Positions 14,121-22,342 of a stretch of 64,000 nt of DNA are shown one piece after another (the stretch's first letter is position 1; each line of letters begins with the position of its first letter). The DNA comes from Alloyangia pacifica (GTDB taxonomy: Bacteria; Pseudomonadota; Alphaproteobacteria; Rhodobacterales; Rhodobacteraceae). The notes under the pieces were generated by a model. The model was not told the origin of the DNA, made no database searches, and worked only from the letters and a program-made list of their open reading frames with translations. The DNA lies in assembly GCF_020524285.1 (NCBI RefSeq), contig NZ_JAIVKX010000002.1, positions 434,001 through 498,000 on the forward strand, given 5' to 3'. Position numbers and translations under genes: made by a program.

Positions 14121-15089
14121 TCAGTGCGCCGCCGTCTTGCTGCCGCCGAAGAGCGGCAGCACCAGCTTCGTCACGATCGGCACGAGGATCATGCCCCAGA
14201 TCACGCCGAGGATTCCGTCGCAGACCGCGGTGACGATCCACAGCGCGGCGGGCTGCAGCTCTTCCGAGACCATATGCGCCGCGGCCTCGGCGACGTGGTG
14301 GATGGTCTCTTCGGGCATGTGCCAGCCCATCTGCGCCAGCGAGTGCACGAGGATCGAGCCGCCGACCCAGAGCATCGCCACGGTGCCCACGGTCGAGAGC
14401 AGCCACATCACCACCGGCATCGCCTTGACGATGCTCCGCCCGAGCGCCCGGGTCACCCCCAGGCGGCCGACGCGCGTGAGCCAGAGACCGATGTCATCCA
14501 TCTTCACGATCAGCGCCACGGCGCCGTAGACCAGCGCGGTGATGCCGACGCCGACGAGCCCCAGCGCGATCGCCTTGATCCACACCTCGGAGACCTCGAT
14601 GGCCGAAAGCGAGATGGTCATGATCTCGGCCGACAGGATGAAGTCGGTCTTGATCGCGCCCTTCACCTTCTGCTCCTCGAGGTGCATCGGATCGCCCTTC
14701 TCCACCTGCTGCTCCGGGCCGCTCTTCTCGTGGCCGGGTTTCAGCACGTGCAGCACCTTCTCGGCGCCCTCGAAGCACAGGAAGGAGCCGCCGGCGATCA
14801 GCAGCGGCGGCAGCAGCCAGGGGGCAAACGACGAGAGCAGCAGCGCCAGCGGCAACAGGATCACCACCTTGTTGAACACCGAGCTCCGGGCGATCCGCCA
14901 GATGATCGGCAGTTCGCGCCTGGCCTCGAAGCCATGCAGGTATTTCGGCGTCACCGCCGCGTCGTCGATCACCACGCCCGCGGCCTTGGAGCCGGCCTTG
15001 GCGGCGCTGGCCGAGATGTCATCGACCGAGGCGGCCGCCACCTTGGCGATTCCCGCCACGTCGTCGAGAAGCGCGAGAAGTCCGCTCAT
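14121..15089 (-). CDS. DUF808 (YedI-like) inner-membrane protein
   Basis: 322-aa protein of unknown function that matches the DUF808/YedI family from its start (MSGLLALLDDVAGIAKVAAA) through the conserved block DDAAVTPKYLHGF. It has five or six membrane segments, e.g. VVILLPLALLLSSFAPWLLP, IALGLVGVGITALVYGAVAL and AALWIVTAVCDGILGVIWGM. A cytoplasmic charged loop (HEKSGPEQQVEKGDPMHLEE) precedes TDFILSAEIMTISL, a hallmark of the family. The start at 15089 was chosen by family similarity. It is a single gene whose 3' end faces tkt. I know of no demonstrated role for the family. Confidence 0.85.
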   Translation of the reverse strand: MSGLLALLDDVAGIAKVAAASVDDISASAAKAGSKAAGVVIDDAAVTPKYLHGFEARRELPIIWRIARSSVFNKVVILLPLALLLSSFAPWLLPPLLIAGGSFLCFEGAEKVLHVLKPGHEKSGPEQQVEKGDPMHLEEQKVKGAIKTDFILSAEIMTISLSAIEVSEVWIKAIALGLVGVGITALVYGAVALIVKMDDIGLWLTRVGRLGVTRALGRSIVKAMPVVMWLLSTVGTVAMLWVGGSILVHSLAQMGWHMPEETIHHVAEAAAHMVSEELQPAALWIVTAVCDGILGVIWGMILVPIVTKLVLPLFGGSKTAAH

Positions 15090-15196
15090 GTTCTGCTCCG
15101 TCTTGTTCTGGGCCCAAGGTAATGCGCGGCGCGCGATGAGCAAGACACCAGCCTGCCGTCGCGGCACTGCCCAACCTTATGCGCTATCACTGAGTC

Positions 15197-15231
15197 ATGT
15201 TAGCGCACGCAGCATAGTTTATCGCTAACAT
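15197..15231. promoter_or_regulatory. Inverted pair of TGTTAGCG operator half-sites upstream of gap
   Basis: ATGTTAGCG (15197-15205) and its exact inverse CGCTAACAT (15223-15231) are separated by 17 bp. Each may be one conserved half of a degenerate palindrome: TGTTAGCGCACGCA on the left, TGTTAGCGATAAAC read on the minus strand on the right. Both lie upstream of the predicted gap -35 box. They match the sites before eno and zwf, so the same LacI-type regulator is likely. Confidence 0.65.
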
Positions 15232-15255
15232 ATTGCAATTCTTGCACTTTTCGCG

Positions 15256-15283
15256 TTGCCGCGATGGCACACCTCTGTATACG
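15256..15283 (+). promoter_or_regulatory. Candidate sigma-70 promoter of gap
   Basis: TTGCCG (15256-15261), a 16-bp spacer and TATACG (15278-15283), about 50 bp before the gap ATG. The operator pair ends 24 bp upstream of the -35 box. Predicted from hexamers only. Confidence 0.4.
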
Positions 15284-15333
15284 AAGAGGAAACTTCCGTC
15301 CCAGAGACATCATCCTGACCAGGAGACCGCTCC

Positions 15334-16335
15334 ATGACCGTGACCGTCGGCATCAATGGATTCGGCCGCATTGGCCGCTGCACCCTCGCCCATATCGCCG
15401 AGAGCGCGCGCAACGACGTGCAGGTGGTGAAGATCAACGCCACCGGCCCGCTCGAGACCGCCGCCCACTTGCTGCGCTACGACAGCGTGCACGGCCGCTT
15501 CGGTGGCGAGGTGCGGGTCAACGGCTCGACCATGGACATCGGCCGCGGCCCGATGGAGATGATGTCGACCTACGACATGACGGAACTGGACTGGACCGGC
15601 TGCGACGTCGTGCTGGAATGCACCGGCAACTTCAACGACGGCGACAAGGCGGTGCAGCACATCCACCAGGGTGCGAAGTCGGTGCTGATCTCGGCCCCCG
15701 CGAAGAACGTGCAAAAGACCATCGTCTACGGCGTCAACCACCGCGAGCTGGAGAAGGGTCACACGATGATCTCCAACGGCTCGTGCACCACCAACGCGCT
15801 GGCGCCGCTGGCCAAGGTGCTCGACGAGGCGATCGGCATCGAGAGCGGCATCATGACGACGATCCACTCCTACACCGGCGACCAGCCGACGCTGGACCGC
15901 CGCCACAAGGATCTCTACCGCGCCCGCGCCGCCGCCATGGCGATGATCCCCACCTCCACCGGCGCCGCGAAGGCGCTCGGCGAGGTGCTGCCGAACCTGC
16001 GCGGCAAGCTCGACGGCTCGTCGATCCGCGTGCCGACGCCGAACGTCTCGGCGGTGGACCTGACCTTCCAGGCCGGCAAGGACGTGACCGTCGCCGACGT
16101 GAACGAGATCATCCGCGAAGCCGCCGCCGGCCGTATGGGCTCGGTGCTGGCCTACGACCCGGAGCCCAAGGTTTCGGTCGACTTCAACCACACCACGCAC
16201 AGCTCGATCTTCGCGCCGGACCAGACCAAGGTCATCGGCCGCACCGTGCGCGTGCTGGCCTGGTACGACAACGAATGGGGCTTCTCCGCCCGCATGGCCG
16301 ATGTCGCCGCCGAACTGGGACGCACCCTGCACTGA
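15334..16335 (+). CDS. gap: Glyceraldehyde-3-phosphate dehydrogenase, type I
   Basis: 333-aa phosphorylating GAPDH of glycolysis/gluconeogenesis. The NAD-fold start VGINGFGRIGR, the active-site SNGSCTTNALAP with Cys151, His178 in TTIHSYTGDQP and the C-terminal WYDNEWGFSARM are all intact. Odd: the acidic residue that normally follows IN at the end of beta-strand 2 (usual IND) is Ala36 here (KINATGPLE), and the LP or other residues after TLD are Arg189-Arg190 (TLDRRHKDL). In this family these positions govern NAD versus NADP choice, so relaxed or NADP-leaning specificity is plausible. Monocistronic, with its own promoter, an operator pair and a terminator. Confidence 0.95.
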   Translation: MTVTVGINGFGRIGRCTLAHIAESARNDVQVVKINATGPLETAAHLLRYDSVHGRFGGEVRVNGSTMDIGRGPMEMMSTYDMTELDWTGCDVVLECTGNFNDGDKAVQHIHQGAKSVLISAPAKNVQKTIVYGVNHRELEKGHTMISNGSCTTNALAPLAKVLDEAIGIESGIMTTIHSYTGDQPTLDRRHKDLYRARAAAMAMIPTSTGAAKALGEVLPNLRGKLDGSSIRVPTPNVSAVDLTFQAGKDVTVADVNEIIREAAAGRMGSVLAYDPEPKVSVDFNHTTHSSIFAPDQTKVIGRTVRVLAWYDNEWGFSARMADVAAELGRTLH

Positions 16336-16358
16336 GCGCAGCGGACCACCTGATATGC

Positions 16359-16386
16359 GAAGGGCGGCCTCACGGGGCCGCCCTTC
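16359..16386 (+). terminator. Terminator of gap (bidirectional)
   Basis: GAAGGGCGGCC and GGCCGCCCTTC form an 11-bp perfect stem around TCACGG. It sits between the convergent gap and beta-ketoacyl-ACP synthase genes. Confidence 0.8.
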
Positions 16387-16461
16387 TGCATTTCAGTGCT
16401 CGATTTATGCGCCCCTACCGTCGCAGGTAATGGGAGTCGCGCTTCAAGTAGCGCACACACG

Positions 16462-17670
16462 TCAGACCTTGCGCAGCGCCAGCACCGCGTTCAGCCCACC
16501 GAAGGCGAAGGCGTTCGACAGCACCACCGAGACATCCGCCTCGCGTGCCTCGTTGGGCACCACGTCGAGCGCGCATTCTGCGTCGAACTCCTCGTGGTTG
16601 ATGGTGGGTGCGATCACCCCGTCGCGCAGCGCCATGATGCAGGCTAGCAGCTCGACCGCGCCGGTGCCGCCGATGCAATGGCCGTGCATGGACTTGGTCG
16701 CGGAGATCATCAGCCGGTCGGCCTGCGGCCCCATGGCGTCTGCCACGGCGGCGCATTCGGTCTTGTCGTTGGCGGCGGTGCCGGTGCCATGCGCGTTGAT
16801 GTAGCCCACCTCGTCGCGGTCGATCCGCCCGTCGCGCAGCGCACCCGAGATCGCCCGCGCAGCCCCCTGCTTGGACGGCATGACGATGTCCGCCGCATCC
16901 GAGGTCATGGCAAAACCCACCACCTCTGCGAGAATTTCGGCGCCGCGCCCCTTGGCGTGGTCGTAGTCCTCGAAGACGTAGACGCCCGCGCCTTCGCCCT
17001 GCACCATGCCGTTGCGGTTGGCCGAGAACGGGCGGCAGGCATCCTTGGACATCACCCGCAGACCTTCCCAGGCCTTCACCCCGCCGAAGCAGAGCATCGA
17101 CTCCGAACCGCCGGTGATCATCGCCGGGCAGGCGCCGGAGCGGACCATCTGGAAGGCCAGCCCCATGGCGTGGTTCGAGCTGGCGCAGGCGGTGGCGACG
17201 GTGAAGGTCGGGCCGCGCAGGTTGAATTCCATGCTGACATGGCTGGCGGCGGCGTTGTTCATCAGCTTCGGCACGACGAAGGGGTGAACACGGTTCTTGC
17301 CCTCCTCGTAGACCGAGCGGTAATTCTCGTCCTGCGTGGTGAGACCGCCGCCCGAGGTGCCCAGCACCACGCCGGAGCGGTCGGCCAGATCGCCGTGGAA
17401 CTCCAGCCCGGCTTGCGCGATGGCCTCGCGCGCCGCGATCAGCGCGAACTGGGTGAAGCGGTCGTAAAGCGCGAGCTGTTGGCGGTTGAAGGTCTCTTCC
17501 GGCTCGTAGCCCTTGACCTGCCCGCCGATGCGGATGGCCAGGCGCTCGACGTCGCGAAACTCCAGCTCCCCGATGCCACAGCGCCCTTCGCGCATGGCCT
17601 CGAATGTCGCAGGCACGCCGCGCCCCAGCGCGTTGATCGTGCCTGCGCCCGTAATGACGACCCGTTTCAC
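16462..17670 (-). CDS. Beta-ketoacyl-ACP synthase (FabF/NodE-like) of the lpxD-acp cluster
   Basis: 402-aa KAS II-type condensing enzyme with all catalytic residues: Cys162 in VATACASSNHA, His294 in NAHGTGTAANDKTE and His331 in TKSMHGHCIGG. It would elongate acyl chains held on an acyl carrier protein. It is last in the operon lpxD-acp-KAS and overlaps the acp stop by 4 bp, so it probably works on that dedicated ACP rather than in bulk fatty-acid synthesis. Compared with housekeeping FabF the second-histidine motif reads MHGH instead of MTGH. The product chain is unknown; a special acyl chain for lipid A or another envelope lipid is the best inference. Confidence 0.85.
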   Translation of the reverse strand: MKRVVITGAGTINALGRGVPATFEAMREGRCGIGELEFRDVERLAIRIGGQVKGYEPEETFNRQQLALYDRFTQFALIAAREAIAQAGLEFHGDLADRSGVVLGTSGGGLTTQDENYRSVYEEGKNRVHPFVVPKLMNNAAASHVSMEFNLRGPTFTVATACASSNHAMGLAFQMVRSGACPAMITGGSESMLCFGGVKAWEGLRVMSKDACRPFSANRNGMVQGEGAGVYVFEDYDHAKGRGAEILAEVVGFAMTSDAADIVMPSKQGAARAISGALRDGRIDRDEVGYINAHGTGTAANDKTECAAVADAMGPQADRLMISATKSMHGHCIGGTGAVELLACIMALRDGVIAPTINHEEFDAECALDVVPNEAREADVSVVLSNAFAFGGLNAVLALRKV

Positions 17671-17927
17671 GCGGCCTGCTCGGCCACCAGCTTCTCGATC
17701 CCGGCGACGATGCTCGCCACCGAGGAGATGTCGAAATCGCTCTGTTCGGGTTCGTTGGCGTTGAACGGAACCGAGATGTCGAAGGCTTCCTCGATGGCAA
17801 AGATGCTCTCGACGAGACCAAGGCTGTCGATCCCCAGGTCCTCGAGCGTGCTTTCCATCGTCACGTCCGAGGGCTCGAGCACGGCCTGTTCGGCGATGAT
17901 CTCGATGACCTTGTCCTTTACACTCAT
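17667..17927 (-). CDS. Dedicated acyl carrier protein
   Basis: 86-aa acidic four-helix carrier protein with the phosphopantetheine site LGIDSLGLVE (Ser35) in the usual place. It differs from housekeeping AcpP in having an acidic loop (NEPEQSDFDI) before the last helix, and it is encoded between lpxD and a beta-ketoacyl synthase instead of beside fabG/fabF. It probably carries acyl intermediates made by the neighbouring synthase for the neighbouring LpxD-like acyltransferase. Similar in concept to rhizobial AcpXL, but not close enough in sequence for me to use that name. Confidence 0.88.
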   Translation of the reverse strand: MSVKDKVIEIIAEQAVLEPSDVTMESTLEDLGIDSLGLVESIFAIEEAFDISVPFNANEPEQSDFDISSVASIVAGIEKLVAEQAA

Positions 17928-17974
17928 GGTGCGGCGCTCCCCATTATCGTCGCAGCTTCGGCGTCAGGGTCGGC

Positions 17975-19087
17975 TTACTCATTCCCCGTGAGCTTGGAAA
18001 CAGATTTCTTGAGTTCCGCGACTTCTTTGAAGAGCCGTGGCAATCTGCGCAAACCCTTGTAAGTCTCGACGTGGCTTTCCATTTTCATCGCCGGATAGCC
18101 CAGCATCACGCGCCCGGCGGGGACGTTCGACAGCACCTTCGTGCCGCCGCCGGTGATCACGTTGTCGCCGATGAAGATATTGTCCGACACGCCCGTCTGA
18201 CCGGCCAGAACCACGTTGTTGCCGATCCGGGTCGAGCCGGCGATCCCGCAGCAGCCGCAGATCAGTGTGTTGTCGCCGACCACTACGTTGTGGCCGATCA
18301 TCACGAGGCTGTCGATCTTGGTGCCATTGCCGATGCGCGTGTCGCGCACCGAGCCGCGGTCGATGCTCGCATTGGCGCCGACCTCGCAGTCATCCCCGAT
18401 GGTTACCGCACCGAGCGAGTGGATCCGTGCCCATTGCTGCGCTTGCTGCGTGCCCTCCTCGCCGAGGCTGGCGCGGGCCTTCTCGACGCCCGAGACCTCG
18501 GGGGTGACATAGCTGAAGCCGTCACCGCCGATCGAGCAATTGAACTGCGCGAAGAACCGCTGCCCGATGGTGCAACGCGCGCCGATGCGCACGCCGGAAT
18601 TGATCAGGGCGTCCTCGCCGATGGTCGCATCCTCGCCGATGAAGACCTGCGGACCGATCACCGAGCGGGCGCCGATTTTGGCGCGCGCGCCGATCACGGT
18701 GAAGGCGGCAACGCTCACGCCCTCGCCCAGGTCGGCGGTCGGGTCGATGCTGGCGGTCGGGTGGATGCCGGTGCCGTAGCCGTTGCCGCGGTCGAGCATG
18801 GCCGAGAGGCCCGAGAGCGCGTGGCGGGGGCGCGGCGCGAGAATGGCGGCCTGAAGCCCCATTTCCTGCCAGTCGGCGCCGTTCCAGAGCATGGCGGCGC
18901 GCGCCTTGCCCTCGCCGATCTGCGCGGCGAATTCGGGCTTCATGGCGAGCGCAAGCTGGTCTGCTCCGGCATGGGCCGGTTCGGCGACCGAGGAAATCTC
19001 GATCCCGACGTCGCCTTCGGCCCTCAGGCCGAGCGCGGCGGCGATCTGAGCGATGGAATGGCTGTGTACGGTGCTGTCTAGGGACAT
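17975..19087 (-). CDS. lpxD: LpxD-like UDP-3-O-acylglucosamine N-acyltransferase
   Basis: 370-aa left-handed beta-helix acyltransferase that transfers a 3-hydroxyacyl chain from ACP to the 2-amino group of a UDP-glucosamine derivative in lipid A synthesis. An N-terminal uridine-binding domain (1-105) is followed by hexapeptide repeats (IGARAKIGARSVIGPQVFIG and on), the catalytic histidine His266 in MIGHNVVVGDN, and a C-terminal helix (RLFKEVAELKKSVSK). The usual lpxD lies in a bamA-lpxD-fabZ-lpxA cluster; this copy sits with an ACP and a KAS instead, so it may be a second, chain-specific paralogue. First gene of the operon; the start at 19087 is preceded by GGAGGACCCC. Confidence 0.88.
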   Translation of the reverse strand: MSLDSTVHSHSIAQIAAALGLRAEGDVGIEISSVAEPAHAGADQLALAMKPEFAAQIGEGKARAAMLWNGADWQEMGLQAAILAPRPRHALSGLSAMLDRGNGYGTGIHPTASIDPTADLGEGVSVAAFTVIGARAKIGARSVIGPQVFIGEDATIGEDALINSGVRIGARCTIGQRFFAQFNCSIGGDGFSYVTPEVSGVEKARASLGEEGTQQAQQWARIHSLGAVTIGDDCEVGANASIDRGSVRDTRIGNGTKIDSLVMIGHNVVVGDNTLICGCCGIAGSTRIGNNVVLAGQTGVSDNIFIGDNVITGGGTKVLSNVPAGRVMLGYPAMKMESHVETYKGLRRLPRLFKEVAELKKSVSKLTGNE

Positions 19088-19117
19088 GGGGTCCTCCGGG
19101 ATGCTCTCCCGGAGGAT

Positions 19118-20743
19118 TTAACTCGGCCCGCCCGCCAGTACCACCCCTGCGGCATTCAGCGCGTCCCAGATCCGCGCGTCGCGGCCGTAGACGTCGGCGC
19201 GGTACTCCATCTCGCCCTTCGGCGTGGTGAAGGCGGTGCGGTAGATCAGGTGCACCGGCACCGGCTGATCGAGGTTCACCCGCGTCTCGCGCCCGGTGTT
19301 CAGCTTGGACTGGAAGAAGCTCACCGGATCGGAGGTCTGACGCGCCAACAGCGTATAGGCGAAATCATGCGGGTCGCTGAGCCGGACGCAGCCGTGCGAG
19401 AAGGTGCGCTGCGTGCGGTCGAAGAGCGATTTCGACGGCGTGTCATGCAGGTAGATGTTGTACTTGTTCGGGAACATGAATTTCACCGTCCCTAGCGCGT
19501 TGCGCGGCCCCGGCGGCTGGCGCATGGCAAAGGGGAAGCTCGAGGCGCTGTACTGCGAGAAGCCGTTCGACCGGCTCACCACGCGTCCCTGACGGTCGGT
19601 GATCTCCAGGTGCCCCGCGGCGCCCGGGTTCTGGCGCAGCAGCGGCAGGTATTCCTTCACCACGATAGAGCGCGGCACGTACCAGGTCGGGTTGATGACC
19701 ATGTGGTTCATCTCATCCGAGAATTCGGGCGTGCGGCGATCGCTCTCCTGCGAGCCGACCACCGAGCGGGTCTCGAAGGTGACCTTGCCGTCGTCGATGA
19801 TCTTGGCGTGGAAGTCGGTGAGGTTGACGGTGATGTGCCGCGCCCCGAGCCCGCCGGGCAGGTTGAGCCAGCGCTCCCGCTCCATCGCCACGAGCACCGA
19901 TTTCAGCCGGTCCTCGGCAGAGATGTTGAGCTGGCTGAGCGTGCTGGAGCCCGCCACCCCGTCGACCGCGAGGCCGTGGCTCTCTTGGAAGCGCATCACG
20001 GCGCTGCGTAGGGTGTCGTCATAGCTCGCCGAGAGCGTCGGCTTTAGGTAGCCCATGGCGATCAGCCGGTCGCGCAGCACTACCACGTCGCCGCCGCTCT
20101 GCCCCTGCTCGAGCTTGGCGGTGCGCACGGTCGGCCCCCAGCCGCCACGGGCGACGATCTTCTCGAGCTTGAGCTTGGCACGCAGCAGCCGTGCGTATTC
20201 ATCCGAAGCGGGCGCGAGGTGCTGCAGCACCTGGTAGGGATCGCTGGCGGCCAGCACCTCGAGCAGGATCTTCGGATCGCGCCGCGGCGCCTCGCGCTTG
20301 ATGCCGTCGTCGACGTCATGCGGGGTCAGCACGCCGCTCTGCAGGTCGCGGGCGAATTGCAGGAAGGTGCGGCTGATCTCGACCTCGAGTTCGCCACGGG
20401 CGCGCTCGCCCTCGACATGGCGCATCTTGCGGATCAGCCCGTCGACATCGTAGCGCTGCGCCGGCAGCCCGTGCACCTGGGCCGTGCCGAGCGCCTCGAT
20501 CAGCGCGGCGCGGCGCAGGCCGGAGGTCTCGTCCGAGCCGGTCCAGATCGGGGCGAATCCCCGCATCCGGTAGAACTCCGCGAGCCCTTTCGTATCGAGC
20601 AGATTCTCGGCGACAGCCTGCTTGTAGGCGGTCAAAGACAGGTCCTGGGCCTTTGCAGCGCCCAATGGAAGGGCACACAGCGCCCCTGCCAGAACGAGTG
20701 CCGCGAGACCACTTCCACGCCGGAGATTTCGCATTTTACCCAT
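19118..20743 (-). CDS. Murein L,D-transpeptidase (YcbB/LdtD type)
   Basis: 541-aa periplasmic enzyme making 3-3 cross-links in peptidoglycan. A Sec signal peptide (LAALVLAGALCALPLGAAKA, cleaved near AKAQD) is followed by a long N-terminal region, a peptidoglycan-binding domain (GDVVVLRDRLIAMGYL, then SHGLAVDGVAGSSTL) and a C-terminal YkuD domain with the signature HDTPSKSLFDRTQRTFSHGC and catalytic cysteine in SHGCVRLSDP. Domain order and length match YcbB. Divergent from an exported M15-like peptidase gene, so the two probably act in wall remodelling. An alternative start three codons later is possible. Confidence 0.92.
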   Translation of the reverse strand: MGKMRNLRRGSGLAALVLAGALCALPLGAAKAQDLSLTAYKQAVAENLLDTKGLAEFYRMRGFAPIWTGSDETSGLRRAALIEALGTAQVHGLPAQRYDVDGLIRKMRHVEGERARGELEVEISRTFLQFARDLQSGVLTPHDVDDGIKREAPRRDPKILLEVLAASDPYQVLQHLAPASDEYARLLRAKLKLEKIVARGGWGPTVRTAKLEQGQSGGDVVVLRDRLIAMGYLKPTLSASYDDTLRSAVMRFQESHGLAVDGVAGSSTLSQLNISAEDRLKSVLVAMERERWLNLPGGLGARHITVNLTDFHAKIIDDGKVTFETRSVVGSQESDRRTPEFSDEMNHMVINPTWYVPRSIVVKEYLPLLRQNPGAAGHLEITDRQGRVVSRSNGFSQYSASSFPFAMRQPPGPRNALGTVKFMFPNKYNIYLHDTPSKSLFDRTQRTFSHGCVRLSDPHDFAYTLLARQTSDPVSFFQSKLNTGRETRVNLDQPVPVHLIYRTAFTTPKGEMEYRADVYGRDARIWDALNAAGVVLAGGPS

Positions 20744-21079
20744 GTCGACCTGTTACTTTCCGCATTCGTGCCTGTAAGCGATTTTCTGGTGCAGCGATGG
20801 GGCTTGTCTACACACAATCGCGCGCGATCTCCGAGTTTTCCGCACCTGATACGCCAATGCACAGGCCCCACCGAGGTTCCCGCCTGCTGCAACACTGCTT
20901 CTCGGTGTCTGCGCAAAATTTCGCCGATTTCGCAGGGGAACCCACTAGGGGTTGGAGAATATTCTTCATCGTTAAATGTTCCTGTGCCATAAAAGCCGCA
21001 CATCTGGGGGAAAGATGGTAGGTCCGTCCAACGAGGCGGAACAAACAGGCACAGCGACTAAACGGGACAGGCGCTTCAC
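20744..21079. other. Divergent intergenic region, L,D-transpeptidase / M15 peptidase
   Basis: 336 bp with no credible gene. Locally AT-richer stretches (around 20755-20790 and 20960-20995) probably hold the two divergent promoters, but no convincing -35/-10 pair could be fixed. No clear repeat or hairpin seen. Confidence 0.6.
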
Positions 21080-21649
21080 ATGACAAACAAAACTGCAAGC
21101 TGCATTTCGCGGCGTGGCCTCCTTGGCGCGTTCGCGGCAACCGTCGTCACGGCAGCACCGACTTACGCGAGCGCGGCGGGTTTTCTTAAAGGTGCAGGCG
21201 ACGTCCGGAGACTCCGGGCCTACTCCGCCCGCACCGGCGAAACGCTCAACATGATCTACTGGATCGAAGGGGAATACATCCCCGATGCGCTGAAGGAGAT
21301 TTCCTACTTCATGCGCGACTGGCGCACCAATGATGTCAAGAACATCGACGCGCGCACCATCGACATCATGACGGCCGCCCACAACCTCATGGACGTGAGC
21401 GAGCCCTACATGCTGATCTCGGGCTACCGCTGCCCGAAAACCAACGCGATGCTCCGGGCCCGGTCCTCGGGGGTTGCCAAGAACTCGCGTCACCTCAAGG
21501 GCGAAGCGGCCGACCTGCGGCTCAACTCCCGCTCGGTGAACCAGATGGCCCGCGCCGCGGCCTCCTGCAACGCAGGCGGCGTCGGACGCTACTCCAGCTC
21601 CAACTTCGTGCACATGGATTGCGGCCCGGTCCGCAGCTGGGGCAGCTGA
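21080..21649 (+). CDS. Tat-exported YcbK/DUF882 (M15A-like) murein peptidase family protein
   Basis: 189 aa. The N-terminus carries a twin-arginine signal (ISRRGLLGAFAATVVTA, cleaved near ASA), so the folded protein is exported. The mature part matches the DUF882/peptidase M15A fold: LISGYRCPKTNAMLR, the zinc-ligand region KNSRHLKGEAADLRL (His and Asp) and NFVHMDCGPVR (His). Such proteins are putative D-Ala endopeptidases acting on peptide cross-links. It pairs with the divergent L,D-transpeptidase gene. Two terminators follow. E. coli YcbK is encoded directly beside YcbB, which supports the pairing. Confidence 0.88.
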   Translation: MTNKTASCISRRGLLGAFAATVVTAAPTYASAAGFLKGAGDVRRLRAYSARTGETLNMIYWIEGEYIPDALKEISYFMRDWRTNDVKNIDARTIDIMTAAHNLMDVSEPYMLISGYRCPKTNAMLRARSSGVAKNSRHLKGEAADLRLNSRSVNQMARAAASCNAGGVGRYSSSNFVHMDCGPVRSWGS

Positions 21650-21677
21650 GCCGGGCTTTTCGGTTTTTTGTGTGACA

Positions 21678-21706
21678 GGGGCGCCCACCGGGCGCCCTTT
21701 GTCTTT
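21678..21706 (+). terminator. Terminator after the M15-like gene
   Basis: GGGCGCCC-ACC-GGGCGCCC stem followed by TTTGTCTTTT. Confidence 0.8.
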
Positions 21707-21723
21707 TATGCGGGTGCCTTTGC

Positions 21724-21750
21724 GACCGGTCCTTTCAGGGCCGGTCTTTT
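21724..21750 (+). terminator. Second, tandem terminator
   Basis: GACCGGTCC / GGGCCGGTC form a nine-pair stem (one G-T wobble) around TTTCA, followed by TTTT. Confidence 0.65.
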
Positions 21751-21766
21751 CGACCGCGCCATATTC

Positions 21767-21828
21767 GGGGGCGCCGCCCCCGACGCCTGCGGCGTCTCCC
21801 CCGGGATATTTCTGCCTAAGAGAAATGG
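21767..21828 (+). repeat. Dispersed intergenic repeat, copy 3 (full form)
   Basis: GGGGGCGCCGCCCCC hairpin, GACGCC-TGC-GGCGTC hairpin, then CCCCCGGGATATTTCTGCC and TAAGAGAAATGG. It directly abuts the 3' end of the GTA-type holin gene. Confidence 0.7.
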
Positions 21829-21829
21829 C

Positions 21830-22342
21830 TTAGGTCGTAATTTCCCGCAGGGCCCGCCATTCGGCAAGGGCGGCGTTGTCGTCGGGTGACGACGATGTGC
21901 CCGGCGCCGCGGAGGACGTGCCGGCGGCGAGACCGGCGACGATCTCGCGCTGGAAATCCTGCCCCTTGGCCTGGTGGCGCGCGCCGAAATAGAAGCTGAC
22001 GATGGCGCCGAGCAGCCACCACAGCGGCTCGGGCACCAGCGCCAGTCCCTCCATGCGCGCCGAGAACCACGCCGGGTCGACCATTGCGCTGCCCAGCAGG
22101 CCCAGCGTGCCGAAGGCCAAGGCCGGGCGCGGCAGGCGATTGAGCCCGTCGATCAGCCGGTCGAAGCCGCCGCGGCGCGCCGTGCCAAATTCACGCGCAA
22201 ATTGTTCCAGGGCCGCCGCGCGGAGCGCCGCATCGCGCCCCGACGACGCTTCGGCGTTCTCGCGGAACACTTCGGCGGTTTCGCGGATCACATTGCCGCC
22301 CTGCCCAAAGAGCACCGAAAACAGCCGGTCGATCAGCCCCAT
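21830..22342 (-). CDS. Holin of gene-transfer-agent type (3TM holin family)
   Basis: 170-aa protein with the layout of the 'holin of 3TMs for gene-transfer release' family. A charged N-terminal helix (GQGGNVIRETAEVFRENAEA) is followed by hydrophobic segments (RPALAFGTLGLLGSAMV and PLWWLLGAIVSFYFGARHQ) and a disordered Ser/Pro/Asp tail. In Rhodobacter such a holin works with an endolysin to lyse the small fraction of cells that release GTA particles. The start overlaps the endolysin stop by 10 bp. No capsid, portal or terminase gene is in the window, so this is a detached lysis cassette, as known for R. capsulatus. Confidence 0.82.
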   Translation of the reverse strand: MGLIDRLFSVLFGQGGNVIRETAEVFRENAEASSGRDAALRAAALEQFAREFGTARRGGFDRLIDGLNRLPRPALAFGTLGLLGSAMVDPAWFSARMEGLALVPEPLWWLLGAIVSFYFGARHQAKGQDFQREIVAGLAAGTSSAAPGTSSSPDDNAALAEWRALREITT

